This document shows, one piece after another, positions 12,201-23,568 of a stretch of 64,000 bases of DNA. Below the pieces are notes generated by a model that was not told the origin of the DNA, did not search any database, and saw nothing but the letters and a program-made list of their open reading frames with translations. The DNA is taken from assembly GCA_023231475.1 (NCBI GenBank), contig JALJEE010000451.1, positions 1 through 64,000 of the forward strand. Reading direction: 5' to 3'. The stretch is from Seison nebaliae. Its lineage: Eukaryota > Rotifera > Pararotatoria > Seisonacea > Seisonidae. Numbering within the stretch: position 1 is the first letter of the stretch; every line of letters starts with the position of its first letter. Made by a program: the position numbers and the translations under genes.

Positions 12201-13723
12201 TGAAGAAACTTGGAAAGAATGAACCTCAATTAAAATAGTAGTTATAGTACAAGTATTTCATTAATCCAGTTAGTTAGCGAATAGTCTTCGAAGTTGCTTC
12301 AATTCAATTTAGGTCTTATTTGTAGAGTTCATTTTTTGACAGAAAGGAAACACATGGGTATAACAGTCGAATGGAAGGAAAGGAGAGAGTGGAAAAATGT
12401 GTGAATAAGCAAGTACTTATTTCTATATGAGACCGTACAGCGGGAGAAATACGGTTTCTTTCAAAATTAGGAGAAAAATTCTATTGCTCTGTAGCCAAAG
12501 AAGTATACGAACGGCTTATTTATCAAGTAACACACAGTCATATACACATACGTTTATATACAATCATCATTTGGAGGTATGTATGAATCGACATAGAGGA
12601 ACATATGAATATGAAGAAGACATGTCGAATTGATGCTAGTTATTTTTTTTACTTCCACTGATGTTCCCATATATAGAATGGAAGTAATGTCCAGTAGAAG
12701 ATTTTGTATAAACAATAATTTTTATTCTCTTTTTTTTTTTCTTTCTTCTTTTCACATTAGCTTTTAAGTAGTTAAAGTAAAAGAAAGTATAGTAATGTAC
12801 AAAAAAAGAGAATTGGCGAATGCTCTTTATCTTCCTTTGCACATATTCCTTCCTACCAAATATTGTTGGAGGAAGAAAGAAGGCATTAATTTAGTGCACG
12901 GCAGATCTTTAAGCCTATTCTCCTAAATTTTCCTTCGTTAATACTTTTCTCAATATTTCATTTATTGGTAAAGCAATTCGCTTAATGTGTTTAGAAAGTC
13001 GATGAGTTTTATATCGAAATTCTAATGAACGCTATTTCTGTTGAAGAGATGAAAAAAAGGAGATCATACGTTTAAGGAAAAATGATATCGTTTGAAAATC
13101 GATTAATTTTCTGTCCATTTTCCTTTTATGAAATGAAATAAATGTAAACAATTGACTCTTCCTTCATTCTTCATTTTAAACTACTATATAGTTAACGATT
13201 AATTTTAGCATAACGTTTAACACGATGTATATTAGTCACAATTCGAGTGTTGTACTTCAACGTCGAAAAAGGTCTTCTTTTCATCAAACGAAATATCTTC
13301 ATTCTTCATCTGAGTAAGAAAACGAAGAAGCAAACTCAACTTCAACGAAACTTCAACTTTTTCGTACACGTACGCTTCTCCCAACCATCCAATGACTTCG
13401 TTAATGTAGTGAGTTTGTTTTTTAACGTTTGACTGATTAGAGAAATGAAATAAGAGAAAGTTACATTGCGTGAAAGAGAAATCGATAAAATCAATCCATA
13501 TAATAATGAATTAAAACTTCGAATCAGAGTTTAGGTTAACGATCTTATCGTCAATATGAACACAATAAATTGTCGACTAATCTTTTTGTTTTTCTCCTTA
13601 ATGTTATATTTCTCTGGACAGCTCTCAATTATATTACATTATAAATCGAATTAGATGATGTTATTGTTATTGATAATGCTTTGCATTATGTTACAGTAAT
13701 TTATATTCATATTTTCATGAGAT
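9235..13723. other. Gene-poor, AT-rich 4.5 kb
   Basis: No gene could be supported. A plus-strand open stretch without ATG (11302-11571; CDKYFPYVKKKVLVVKGEK) has coding-like composition and is followed by further open stretches (to about 11720), so a short multi-exon gene is possible, but no joining is convincing. An (AT)n microsatellite lies near 11985-12005. Short palindromic motifs such as CGTACG occur near 10680. I found no further tRNA or other RNA gene by eye. Confidence 0.35.
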
Positions 13724-14058
13724 ATGTCAGAGAAGGAAAGTTTTTTGAGTACAATTTTTCATCTATACAAAACGAATAAAGGCGAAGTAAAGACAGGAGA
13801 GATCGCTAAGAGAATGGCTGTCCGAAGGTCAGTCCACCATCATTAGCTTACTGATTTGCTCATTTATATGTTATGCGCAAACAATAATCATTCGTTTACA
13901 ATTTAACTTTTCTGTTTCTTCCTTTTTCCATCTTTCGAGGGAGAGAAAGAAAGAAAAGTCGATTTAAAAGAAGAAAATTTCAATTTAATCAACATTTTAA
14001 ATTTTCCTTTCTTTTCCACAGTGACCAGTGTGTGAGTTATATAAGTGTTCAGACATGA
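13724..14058 (+). CDS. Possible two-exon micro-ORF upstream of the PP1 subunit gene
   Basis: An ATG at 13724 opens 34 codons (MSEKESFLSTIFHLYK...) ending at a good donor, AG|gtcagt, at 13828. A pyrimidine-rich acceptor ending at 14021 (ttttccacag) continues the frame for 12 codons to a stop, giving about 46 residues. It may instead be 5' UTR of the next gene with a short upstream ORF. The peptide GEVKTGEIAKRM looks helical, but I assign no family. Confidence 0.3.
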
Positions 14059-14114
14059 CGCTAACGATGAAATGGGAAGAGAATATCTAACATTTTCCTG
14101 TTATTTAACCCACC

Positions 14115-15407
14115 ATGGTGAGTGTTGTTGAAATTAATTCGAAACTTTTACTTCAGGTCTATGATGTCCCGCCCAGCACTAGACAAGCAACACCACAATT
14201 GCAGATATCATCATCCAAATCGATATCGTCGTTAAATAATCAAAAGAACTTTTCTTTACCGACACAATTCTATTCGAAAATTCCAGGATTATTACGGACA
14301 AATTGGTCGGATTCTCATGTGTCATACTTGCAACAAATTCCGGTGAGCACGTTTGCAACTCCGATAAAATGTTCAAATGAATATTTAAGCGATCGTTCGA
14401 AAGTAGACATCGAAAATGTTCCGAATAATAGGAATATCGATGAGAAAGCCACATCAATTGAGAATTTGGTGAAAGTTAAGAAACCGAAGAAAACGGTGAG
14501 ATTCAGTGACTCGATCGGGAAGAATTTAGTTGAAATAATCGAATATTATCCTTCAGTAGCTCCATCTTATAATTCTTTGGGTAAACCGCATTTGATATCT
14601 TCCAAGTTAATAGTACGGAATTGTTTGCGTAATTCGGTTGAGTTCAAACTACCAATAAAACCGTTCGGATTTTTCGAACAGATCAATTCGAAATTCCATC
14701 CGATTGTCGGCCAATTCTACAATATATTTTATAAACATAATAATGATAATGACGAAGAAATAGCGAAACGATTATTAGACTATCAGAAGCAATCGAGAAA
14801 AAATTGTCGACAGACTTATGTGCCGAAAGATGAGGAGGAAGAAGAAGAAAAATTGAAATTGATCGATTCACAATTAGCAGTCATAAATCGGAAGCGACAA
14901 GGGAAAATTAAGGGGAAATATGAAAATCAATTCATTCTCAAATTCTTCAATGAGTTTGATGATTCTCTCCAAATTATTCCATGTTTCAATCAACCAGTAG
15001 CATTAGACTCATTCATTACTCAAGTCCATAAGAATGGTGTCAGATTAGAAAGTATTATTTGCTCCGAAGACAACAGTGACAAATGTTCCGTTCTTATCGG
15101 CTATATTTGTGTCCATAATCGATCTTATGCAAAAACGGTTATGGTTCGATATACCATCGACGACTGGAGAACATTTCACGATATTTCTGCACATTACGTT
15201 AATGACTCCCATCATTACAAGCCAGATTGTGATCGGTTCAAATTCTCACTGACAGTTCCTATACAACTGAAGGAGAAGAATTCGATTAACTTCTGCATTT
15301 CATTCCACTACATCGATCACAACGGTTACGCACATATGTGTTGGGATAATAATGATCGGAATAATTATCAATTAAAAGTATTATCAACAGAAATTAATCG
15401 AAAGTAG
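14115..15407 (+). CDS. PP1 glycogen-targeting regulatory subunit (PPP1R3 family)
   Basis: The C-terminal 130 residues form a CBM21 carbohydrate-binding domain: YICVHNRSYAKTVMVRYTID, then DDWRTFHDI, and the closing CWDNNDRNNYQL. These match the family pattern of VRVKNLAFEK...V...DxW and WDSNxGxNY. A basic stretch with the PP1-docking motif KKTVRFSDSIG lies upstream, as in known PPP1R3 proteins, which bring protein phosphatase 1 to glycogen to activate glycogen synthase. The first 300 residues are otherwise low-complexity. The ATG sits in ccaccATGg but is followed at once by gtgagt, and cttcag ends 39 nt later. That is an in-frame 39-nt intron (14118-14156), so the mature protein is probably about 417 residues beginning M-VYDVPPS rather than 430. 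Confidence 0.85.
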   Translation: MVSVVEINSKLLLQVYDVPPSTRQATPQLQISSSKSISSLNNQKNFSLPTQFYSKIPGLLRTNWSDSHVSYLQQIPVSTFATPIKCSNEYLSDRSKVDIENVPNNRNIDEKATSIENLVKVKKPKKTVRFSDSIGKNLVEIIEYYPSVAPSYNSLGKPHLISSKLIVRNCLRNSVEFKLPIKPFGFFEQINSKFHPIVGQFYNIFYKHNNDNDEEIAKRLLDYQKQSRKNCRQTYVPKDEEEEEEKLKLIDSQLAVINRKRQGKIKGKYENQFILKFFNEFDDSLQIIPCFNQPVALDSFITQVHKNGVRLESIICSEDNSDKCSVLIGYICVHNRSYAKTVMVRYTIDDWRTFHDISAHYVNDSHHYKPDCDRFKFSLTVPIQLKEKNSINFCISFHYIDHNGYAHMCWDNNDRNNYQLKVLSTEINRK

Positions 15408-16469
15408 TCGAAGTTTAATCTCTATTCAGTCTTGGATGTGATGGAGAGAATATTCAAATGAAATTAAAAAACAAAACCAAAATATTGTTGCCATCATCAT
15501 CATTCTTTAAAAATGTATCAAATGTTTGTTCCTTCAATTAACTTCTGCAAACTATCTTATTTATTCTCATTACATGTCACTCACTTCGAAATCGAACAAA
15601 ACCTTATTGATTTTGACTTAATCGATCTAAAATCGGTCCACTTTCCCATCATTCTATACATCCTAATCTTTAGTTTTATCTAATAAGGAATAAACGACAA
15701 AATATTCTTGAAAACTTAAACAAATTACCGTATCTTTTTAACGATTTTCTCGCTATATCGTCATTTCTCATGGTGGATGTTACTCTCTAAACCACCTTGT
15801 GCCATCACATAAATCGTCAAATTAGAAATCTTATTGAGGTAAATCTCTTTCATGAATATTTCTCTTCTAATTTCTACATATTGACTTTTGTCCAAGACAA
15901 ACAAATTATTTCGAAATAAAAATTTTGAAAAATAAAGTTAATAGATTAGTAATAATGATTAGTAACTGTTATGATAGAAAATCATTCTCCGATGAAAAAG
16001 AATCCTATCCAGAAAATTATTATTATTATTCTTTATTACTCACAAATAATGAAGGAAAATTCACATAAAGGATCAAATATAAAAAAGAAGAAAATTAAAA
16101 AAAAAAGAATATACATGTATAAAAAAGTAAGTGAAAGAAGAAGGTATTTCACCAACACTGATAACGAAGTATTAGATTAATCTAATAATCGTATAAATTG
16201 TTCAGAAACTTCGATAATTCAATGAATTTATTTTGATCGAACATATTGGAAAGTTTGATGGGAGAAGGTTGATTGGTGAGAAATTTAAAATAAAATTCTT
16301 AAATTTAAGAGAAGTTGTGAGGACCGTATATCATAATATTCTCGAACATGGCCCAGAATCGATATGTCAGATTGAAATATTTCCAAGATTAACGAATCCA
16401 ATCCTTGAAACGAGAGATAAGCTGAAATTCGGTCAAAAATTCCTAAGATCCCGGTTGCATTATTATTTT
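15408..16469. other. 3' flank of the PP1 subunit gene and AT-rich spacer
   Basis: AT-rich DNA with several AATAAA-like motifs downstream of the stop. Short open stretches at 15971-16180 and 16233-16502 show no recognisable content; the second overlaps the LINE remnant on the other strand. Nothing else was found. Confidence 0.4.
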
Positions 16470-16650
16470 TTATTCGTAATCCCCTCGGGGCAAACAATAT
16501 AGAAATTTTGAAATGTTTGATAAATTATTTGATGATATAAGCTCATGACCATCAGGTAATAACGATATGATCGGATATGAATATAAAATGTAATCGGAAA
16601 ACGAACCAGATCCGTGAGAGAAAAGCAGAAAGCTTTATTATAGCGACGAA
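16470..16650 (-). mobile_element. LINE 3' remnant
   Basis: On the minus strand a frame reads LPDGHELISSNN and then FLYCLPRGDYE before a stop and an A-rich stretch. This matches the C-terminus of the LINE at 1.9 kb (IDGGRNLISNN, FLYNLPRGDLT) almost residue for residue in the last part. Only the final 40-60 codons are present, so it is a heavily 5'-truncated copy, or what remains of one. Confidence 0.7.
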
Positions 16651-16893
16651 AACAACAGACAAGGCGACGAACGATCCTAAAAAAATTAGAAAATTTGTCA
16701 CGAGTTATTCTTTTATCTGGTACACATCTGTCTAAACAAATCTGTCCGGACCTATATGAATCAAAAAATTTGTGAAAGAAGTATTTATAATTTTTATTTA
16801 AACTTAATTATTGGATATAATGTATGTGGAATTGAAGATAGATAAGTTAAATAATTGAATTGGTTCTGTCCAACATTTCATAAATTCGAGTTC

Positions 16894-19800
16894 TTATTCT
16901 GATCGTTTCGATGCTGGGCAGGATAATTTTTTATATTTTAATTCTATTTCAGCGATAGCTTGCCGCAAATGACGAAGAACGGTGAAACAAATGTCACCAT
17001 TCTTTCTACCGTTCAAAATGAGACATCTAGCATCAGGCCAATATTTGTGGAGAAGTGATGGGGCAATTAAAGATGATTGACTTCGTTTCACTTGAATAAG
17101 AGTACAAGGAATATGATTAATGCGATAGATGTCTTTGATAAATTGGAAAGGTAAAGCGAAGAAATCATTCACAAGATAATGTCTATGATGGATATGAAGA
17201 AGAGAATGAAAATAATTGAATTAACGAATGGATTGATGCCGCTTTCAAATATTCTTTATCTGAAAACTGGATGGGAATACAACTGGCACCCAAATGTTCT
17301 TCGTTGTAATGAGAGAAGAAATGAATATAAATCTTCGCTAAGATTACTCTCTCTGTCGTCAATAATTTCGTATTCTTCAATCTCTCGTAAAACTCTTCAA
17401 TAAAATTATTATGTGAACTAATTTTCTTTTTAAATTTTCTTCAGGGATGAAATGAATTGGAAAATAAGGGAAACTTGAGAAAAAAGTTTAGTATCTTCAT
17501 TTTTGTTTGTTCTAAGGAAAGAACGAATTTCTGTAATCCAAGCATTCCTTTCCAAATTGACTAACATCATTTAGTTAAAGAATTATTATCTAACTTTTCT
17601 AACATCGGTAATGAGACTAATATTAATTGAGCACAAATGTCATTGTAGGCCTGTGTGTAAAATAGAGCCAAAGTGGCACCCCAACCAACACCTAAAATAA
17701 TCAGCCAACAATTCACTCTTAAATGTATTCTCAACTTTTCTATATCACCTATAGTCATCCAAGTGGTATTGTTGTGGAGATAAGTTAAGGCGATAGAGAG
17801 ACCACAACCTCTCTGGTCAAATGTTACTATTCTAAAAGTATCGTTTGAAAAAGTTCTTAGAATTTCTGGCATTCGTCGAAAACCAGGACCATCATGTCTT
17901 TTTCAATTGATATTATGTCTTTTTAAATTTATTAATGAATTTTAACAATATTAGTACAGCTGGCATCCATGATTCTCCGAACACTTCATAAAAGATTCCA
18001 TGACAATCGGACACCATTAAAATTCCAGAATCTGTCGGTTGTTTCGATCCTGGTAGACTGTAAGGCAGTTTCGGTGATAAAGTGGGATTGACGAGCCATG
18101 TGAACATATTATGATGATCGTCGTTTTGATGCTTTTGAAAGAAATTGGTACCTTGAGAAGTGGAATGAACGAACGGAACTGGTATGTTAATATCAGCCCA
18201 ATCGATATTATTTTTTGTCTTATAATCATTCAGAGTTTCAGAATGGATTTCATCGAAACAATTATCGTTACGAACATTCAATGCATATTCCATATAAGCA
18301 GTATATTCCATTGATTGAATGTCGAATTCCATATCGATGTCATCTTGATATTTGAAGAATTCGATTATTTTATCATTCCTCGTTATCTTCTCTCCATAAG
18401 CAATTAGACGATGGTTAGATTTACTATGACCTATCAATGTCTCTTGACACATTTCATAATTGACAATTGGTCTATTCTTCTTTCGTAATTTTATAGTTGT
18501 CGATTTAACGATTTTAATCTTCTTTTCTAATGGCATTTTTACTGATATTTCCTTTTTCGGTAACACTTCAATGGACTCCTCTTGTTTCTTTTCTACGTGA
18601 CGACGACATGTTCGAATGGGACAGAAAGGTGTAAATTTAAAAGGAATCATATTAATTGGAACGGCCTCCAACTCACCAGCACAACCATCATCAAAAATAT
18701 TCAATCTTCGATGGTCACAAAACTTATGTACTTTATTCCCTAATGTACTTAATTGATCAGGATCCTTATCTTTCTTCTGACTCTTATGCTGATATTGGAA
18801 ACTCTTCATATGGGACAAATAACGATGAATTGGAAGATTGTCATCCGGCTCATATTGAGCTCCTGGATAATAGTTGATATTTTTAGATTTTCCTTCATTT
18901 TTCACTGTCATTTCTGATTGAGTTTCTCCTCCAAATTTTGTGTTAGAAATTTCGAATCGATTAGAAATATCTGATAGTGATGCTGATTTAGTATCATCTC
19001 CACTCTCTATCGGATGAAAGGTACTATGTTTAAGGGAAGTCACTGTCTTTTCACTCACATATTGCTTACCCAGTGAACTGGGTGTTCTTTCCCCACAAAT
19101 CGAACTATAAGTGTGAGAGAGATTACTACTTTGAAATTGAGTCGATCGACAACTGTTGGACATAAACGATGTGAAATTTTTAGTTGTCGAAGTATCATCA
19201 TCATCATCATCATCATCAGTCAATCGAATTGGAGTTTCCACACGATTAAACTTTAGTTTCTTCTTAATTTCCTTTATACTTTTTTGAGATGATCTGATCT
19301 CCGAAACGATTTCACATCTACTGTCTACTTTTACGGGAAGACATTCGTTCTCATCACGTTCAGAAATCATGTGCACATTGTCAGGAGAAGTAGATGTCAT
19401 TTGTCTCATTTTCCATCTCATAAAATTCTGATGAAACTCTTTCGAGCTACTTCTTGTAGGAGATGAATATTGAGTTGTTATACAATCATTTCTATTGTCA
19501 AGAAAAGTTGATATTGTTAATGTTCGGTCACTATCATTCGTTCCAGTACTACTATTATCACTATTACGACTACTATGATGATGATGACGATGATGATGAT
19601 GATGTGGACGATTCCTTCTACGACTACGTGTATGATGGACATGATTCCTTCTTATTCTATTACTACTACTATTACTACTACTATGAGTAGTAGTTGGATG
19701 AGTTGGATGACTAGTATAACTAGTGGGAGTAGTGACAAGAGTTGTGGTATCACTTTCATAATAGTTTTTTTGATGAACCGGTCTTCTTTTCTCACCATGA

Positions 19801-20401
19801 TCTTTCTTTCCTTTCCCTTTCATTACTTTAGATATTTTTCTATTTTTTCTCAGTTCAGATGAAATGTAATTGTCATGTAATAATTCATCCATATTCTCCC
19901 GAATGATTTCGCGACACGATTCCTTATCAAATTTACTCGTTCTTCTCATAAGTGATCTCTGATCTTTATAATCTCCCATTTGAGTCGCTTGGTCAATAAT
20001 TGAGAATTTACTCAATTCAGTATTATCTTCTGAAGATATCCATTCCATATTTGAATTGAATTTTGCTTCCAATTTGTCTAATAATGATTCTTCTAAACTT
20101 TCTAATTTGGAGGCAGTCTCTTCATCCTCCTCCCACAATTTCTCTTTCTTCAATTCAAATGTATCTATATCGCTCGCTATCACAATTTTTTTATCTAAGA
20201 TGTTCGAAGTGAACTAATTGTTAGAAGAAAAATATAACCAGAATTACTATTGAAATTCTCTTGGAAAAGTAGGAAGGATGAAGATGATTGAGAAGAGGAT
20301 AATTGAGAATTAGATGAGATTTCAAATATTCCATTATTATTCTTATTAGATAACTCACTCGTATTGTCAGGAGAGGAAGAATGGAAACAATCCTCAAACA
20401 T
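16894..20401 (-). CDS. Long disordered protein fused to a proline-iminopeptidase-like alpha/beta hydrolase fold lacking catalytic residues
   Basis: The first exon probably starts at MFEDCFHSSS (20401) and joins near 20210-20160 through a GT...AG intron of 44 or 53 nt into a 750-codon exon down to about 17930. That part is acidic, Ser/Asn/His-rich and disordered, with His and Asp runs. Its end (MVSDCHGIFYEVFGE) and the next exon resemble the start of proline iminopeptidases: HDGPGF for HGGPG, TFDQRGCGLS for FDQRGCGRS, NNTTW, and ADIERLR-like GDIEKLR. The nucleophile elbow, GGSWGS in the family, reads GVGWGA, so the serine is gone. The last segment (17172-16894; HIPCTLIQ, HKYWPDA) carries neither the Asp nor the His motif. 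Between 17570 and 17180 homologous pieces lie in different frames, which I could not reconcile by introns, so the 3' half may be decaying. Confidence 0.6.
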
Positions 20402-21841
20402 TTTCTTTTCATTAATCGTCTCTTGTTTCGATGAGGAACAATTTGTACGAAATTCATTAGTCGAACATATTTCTAATCTATTTATTCACAAATTGAACTA
20501 GTTGTAAAATTATCATAATTTTCCTAACTCCGAAAAGAGATCAATAGGAATTGATGTCTCATTATGAACGTTGATCTCATGATCATCACTGTTATTTAGT
20601 TCCGTAGAACATTTAATTCCTTCTGATGATAATTCAGTCGTTTACATTAAATTCATATATTCATAATGATAATAGATATGAAGTGGAACTTGTCGTATCA
20701 TTAGAATTGTGGATCATCTCTCGGAAAAAAGAAGAAATCAATGCAAAAACTGATTTTTCAAACAATATTAAGAAGAAAGATGAATTTTATGCGCTGAAAT
20801 GACATGAGCCAGTCGAACAAAGCAACACAGTTTACAACTTAATAAATAACTCGACGAAGAGAATAACGTGAGATATACAAGCTTTTATTCCGACCACTCA
20901 TGTCATTCCAAAACATTGGAGAATCAGTTATTCACATTCACCGTTATGAGAATGAAACTATTTCACGTCGACATCACTCCACTTAAATATTGTGTGTACA
21001 CTAATCCTTATGGAAGTCGACCTGTTTACCAAATATTTCTAACGAAGAAATGATAAATAAAATATCAATAAATGACACAATTCTCAACAGCGTTTAGTTT
21101 ATGTCCTTTCCCGTGAAATATACCAAATGACTCTATTCGAAGAAAACTGTTAAGGAACATCGTGAAATGATGAAATTTTATTAAATAAATATTCTCCAAT
21201 TCGACGTCTATAATATCATTCTTCTATCATATGTCAATACCATATCATATGATATTAGAAGAAGTAGGAAATAAAAGAATATTAATCAATACAAATATTC
21301 TTATCGACTGTCGGAAATATACATGTGGAGTACGTTACACCTCCAACATAGAACAATCATTCTCAAAACAATGAAACCAAAAAAAAAAAAACCGAATCTC
21401 TCAACTTTTTTTCTCAACTCCCACCAATCATCATCATAAGTGATTGATCATAAATTCATTTAATTGTCTTATTCATTTCTAAGGAAGATAATTTCTTGAA
21501 ATTCTTAATATTATTTAAATGTAAAATAAAATATCGAAAATTTTATAAATAAGAAAACTTAATTCTTAATTTCTATTATTAAGAGAAGTTGAAATTTATA
21601 ATTAACAAAAATGATTATAGCATTATACAAAGTATTTGTTGGGCATAAAAAACACGAGTATTGAGGAAGTCGATTTAAGATATATCTTCGATGTAATAAC
21701 ATAAAATAGGAAAATCAATTTTGAATTGTCGCCATATCTTTTGAATATTTATTTTCCATGTGATTCATGCCATTCGAATATTACGAGTTGAAAAGCCGAA
21801 GATTTTAGGAAACAAATTTAAAATTTTGGCTGTCGATCCAA
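20402..21841. other. Intergenic, divergent promoters
   Basis: AT-rich spacer between the minus-strand hydrolase-fusion gene and plus-strand MRPS18C. A plus-strand open stretch (20868-21053) has no recognisable content. No RNA gene or repeat stands out. The 5' regulatory sequences of both flanking genes must lie here. Confidence 0.4.
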
Positions 21842-22336
21842 ATGTTCGTCAATCAAATTGTTGCTGTGGGAAGTCGATGTCAGTATCGACGAGTGGCTAC
21901 CACGACATGTTTGTTGAAAAAGAAGAAAAGGATTAAATCGGGAAATCCTGAAATGAACACTGCACCATATGAATTGGATTATTCTTTGGATGCCAAACGA
22001 AGAATAAACATAGAAGAACGAATAATGATCGATCGTAGTGATGAGAAAGATCTACCTTTGGCGAAGACGGAAAACAATCCGTATGAGAAGCAAATGAAGA
22101 AATGTATATTTTGTGAGAATAATGTGCATATCGATTATAAGAACACGAGATTACTCTCTCAATTTATTTCACCGCAAACCGGTTATATGTACGAACGAGA
22201 AATAACGGGAATTTGTCATCCAAAATATAAAGAATTGAAAAGAGTAATCGAAACTAGTCGGAAGGCAGGCTTAATGCCTCACGGAAGGAAGAAAGAAGCT
22301 TTCCATAAAGATCCAAAATTGTTTGAATTTTTTTGA
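21842..22336 (+). CDS. MRPS18C: Mitochondrial small-subunit ribosomal protein S18C (bS18m)
   Basis: A single exon of 164 residues. The C-terminal half matches bacterial-type S18 as found in MRPS18C: NPYEKQMKKCIFC, then IDYKNTRLLSQFISPQTG, then REITGICHPKYKEL, the rRNA-binding helix region. The C-x-x-C pair is kept. The N-terminal 60 residues are basic and Ser/Thr/Arg-rich, consistent with a mitochondrial targeting sequence. The protein would act in the small subunit of the mitochondrial ribosome. The last residues (KDPKLFEFF) also match the family's KDPK ending. Confidence 0.92.
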   Translation: MFVNQIVAVGSRCQYRRVATTTCLLKKKKRIKSGNPEMNTAPYELDYSLDAKRRINIEERIMIDRSDEKDLPLAKTENNPYEKQMKKCIFCENNVHIDYKNTRLLSQFISPQTGYMYEREITGICHPKYKELKRVIETSRKAGLMPHGRKKEAFHKDPKLFEFF

Positions 22337-22379
22337 CGAGTTCTTTATATTTAATAATAACATTAAAAATAATTGATAT

Positions 22380-22589
22380 TCAATTTTTGGTTTTTTCTAT
22401 TTCATGGTAAGCTCGAATTTTATGATCGATCCGTTTTGATTGATGTTTACATCTCTGTATTCGATCTCTTAATCGTTGTCGTTCCTTCCCCATGTTACTC
22501 CTCCAATGCGAACTAATTGGTAATGGTGGCATTGGTTGTTGCGTATTATTGGTACGTAACTGCCAATTCGGATATTCTTCTTTCTTCAT
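22380..22589 (-). pseudogene. Shuffled fragment of the eIF3a gene
   Basis: A 69-codon open frame on the minus strand contains two pieces of the neighbouring eIF3a in the wrong order. First comes RTNNTQQPMPPLPISS, matching RTNNMQQPMQPLPVSS at about residue 910 of eIF3a. Then ERQRLRDRIQRCKHQSKRID matches KQRQRLRDRMEKYKHQSKRI at about residue 740. At the DNA level the pieces look roughly 85-90% identical to 26285-26350 and 25785-25875. The junction lies at NWRSNMG-KERQRL. The stretch lies 1 kb upstream of eIF3a in the opposite orientation. It is probably a non-functional rearranged duplicate, although the frame is still open. Confidence 0.8.
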
Positions 22590-23568
22590 ATTCTACAAAT
22601 ATTTCTTTCTCTCTTTTGTTAAAACCGTTCGCTTCTCTATACTAGTGTTGGGAAGTGAACGTTGAAAGCCTATTAAGCTTAGAAATTTTTAGGAAAAAGT
22701 TCGAATTTTTTAGTCTAACACAGGAAATATCTAATACGAAGGCAACGAAATTAAAAATAATTAGGACATGTGGAAGTTCATAGTGATTAAGATAGGATTC
22801 AAATATCAGAAGAAACAAAAGTAATACATATACGACTACTTTGAGGATAATTATATTTCGGAAAATGCAAGATTCCCTCCTAAAAGAATAATAACTGTCT
22901 TAAGTACTTAATCCTTCTGGATAGACGTTCAATAAGTATTAGCTCCAATAAGATTTATTTTTGAAAGGATAAAAGCCACCGACATTAACAAGGATGAAAG
23001 TTTAATATCGACGTTAAAAAGTTTCGATGGAAGGAATGTTTCCACCTTTTTCCACTCTGTTTCCCAAATATATGCAGACTGATGATTTTTGTATAATTTT
23101 TTAAAATTAGATTTTTTTTTATTCGATTTTATAATTTTATTTTTTTCTTTTGTTTTAAAAAAAATAAATTTCCTTCATTCTGTTAAGAAAAGAATTATAC
23201 GAAATTATGAACTTACTTACAACTGGCTCTAAAACTCCACGAAAGCGATTAGATTTTCGGAAAAAGAGTAGAAATGTCCTATCTTATAAGAAAAGGGAGT
23301 AGAATTGTCCGACTACCATTGAGGTTCCCGTGTAAATAACATTATCTGAAAAAGAATAAAAGCTTCAATTTAAAATAGTATAAATAAAATTTTTTTGAAG
23401 CTTAAAATTTGAATGATGAATATTTGAATGAAATTTTTATCAAAACTCTTATTGAAATAAGAGAGTTCATAGAATTGAATAATAAAAAGGAACTCGTGTT
23501 ATCTTATATAAAATCGTTAAAAAAAATTTCATAGAAATTTCTTGGATTTCGTCTGTTGAGTAAGAAAA
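22590..23568. other. eIF3a upstream region
   Basis: AT-rich DNA with no coding signal. It should hold the eIF3a promoter. A polypyrimidine stretch lies near 23090-23160. No repeat or RNA gene was seen. Confidence 0.4.

Noticed and set aside
19463-19862. Plus-strand ORFs rich in Tyr/Asp and in Met/Thr opposite the long disordered exon
   Set aside because: They are antisense shadows of the His/Asp/Ser repeat region; their composition is simply the reverse complement of those repeats.
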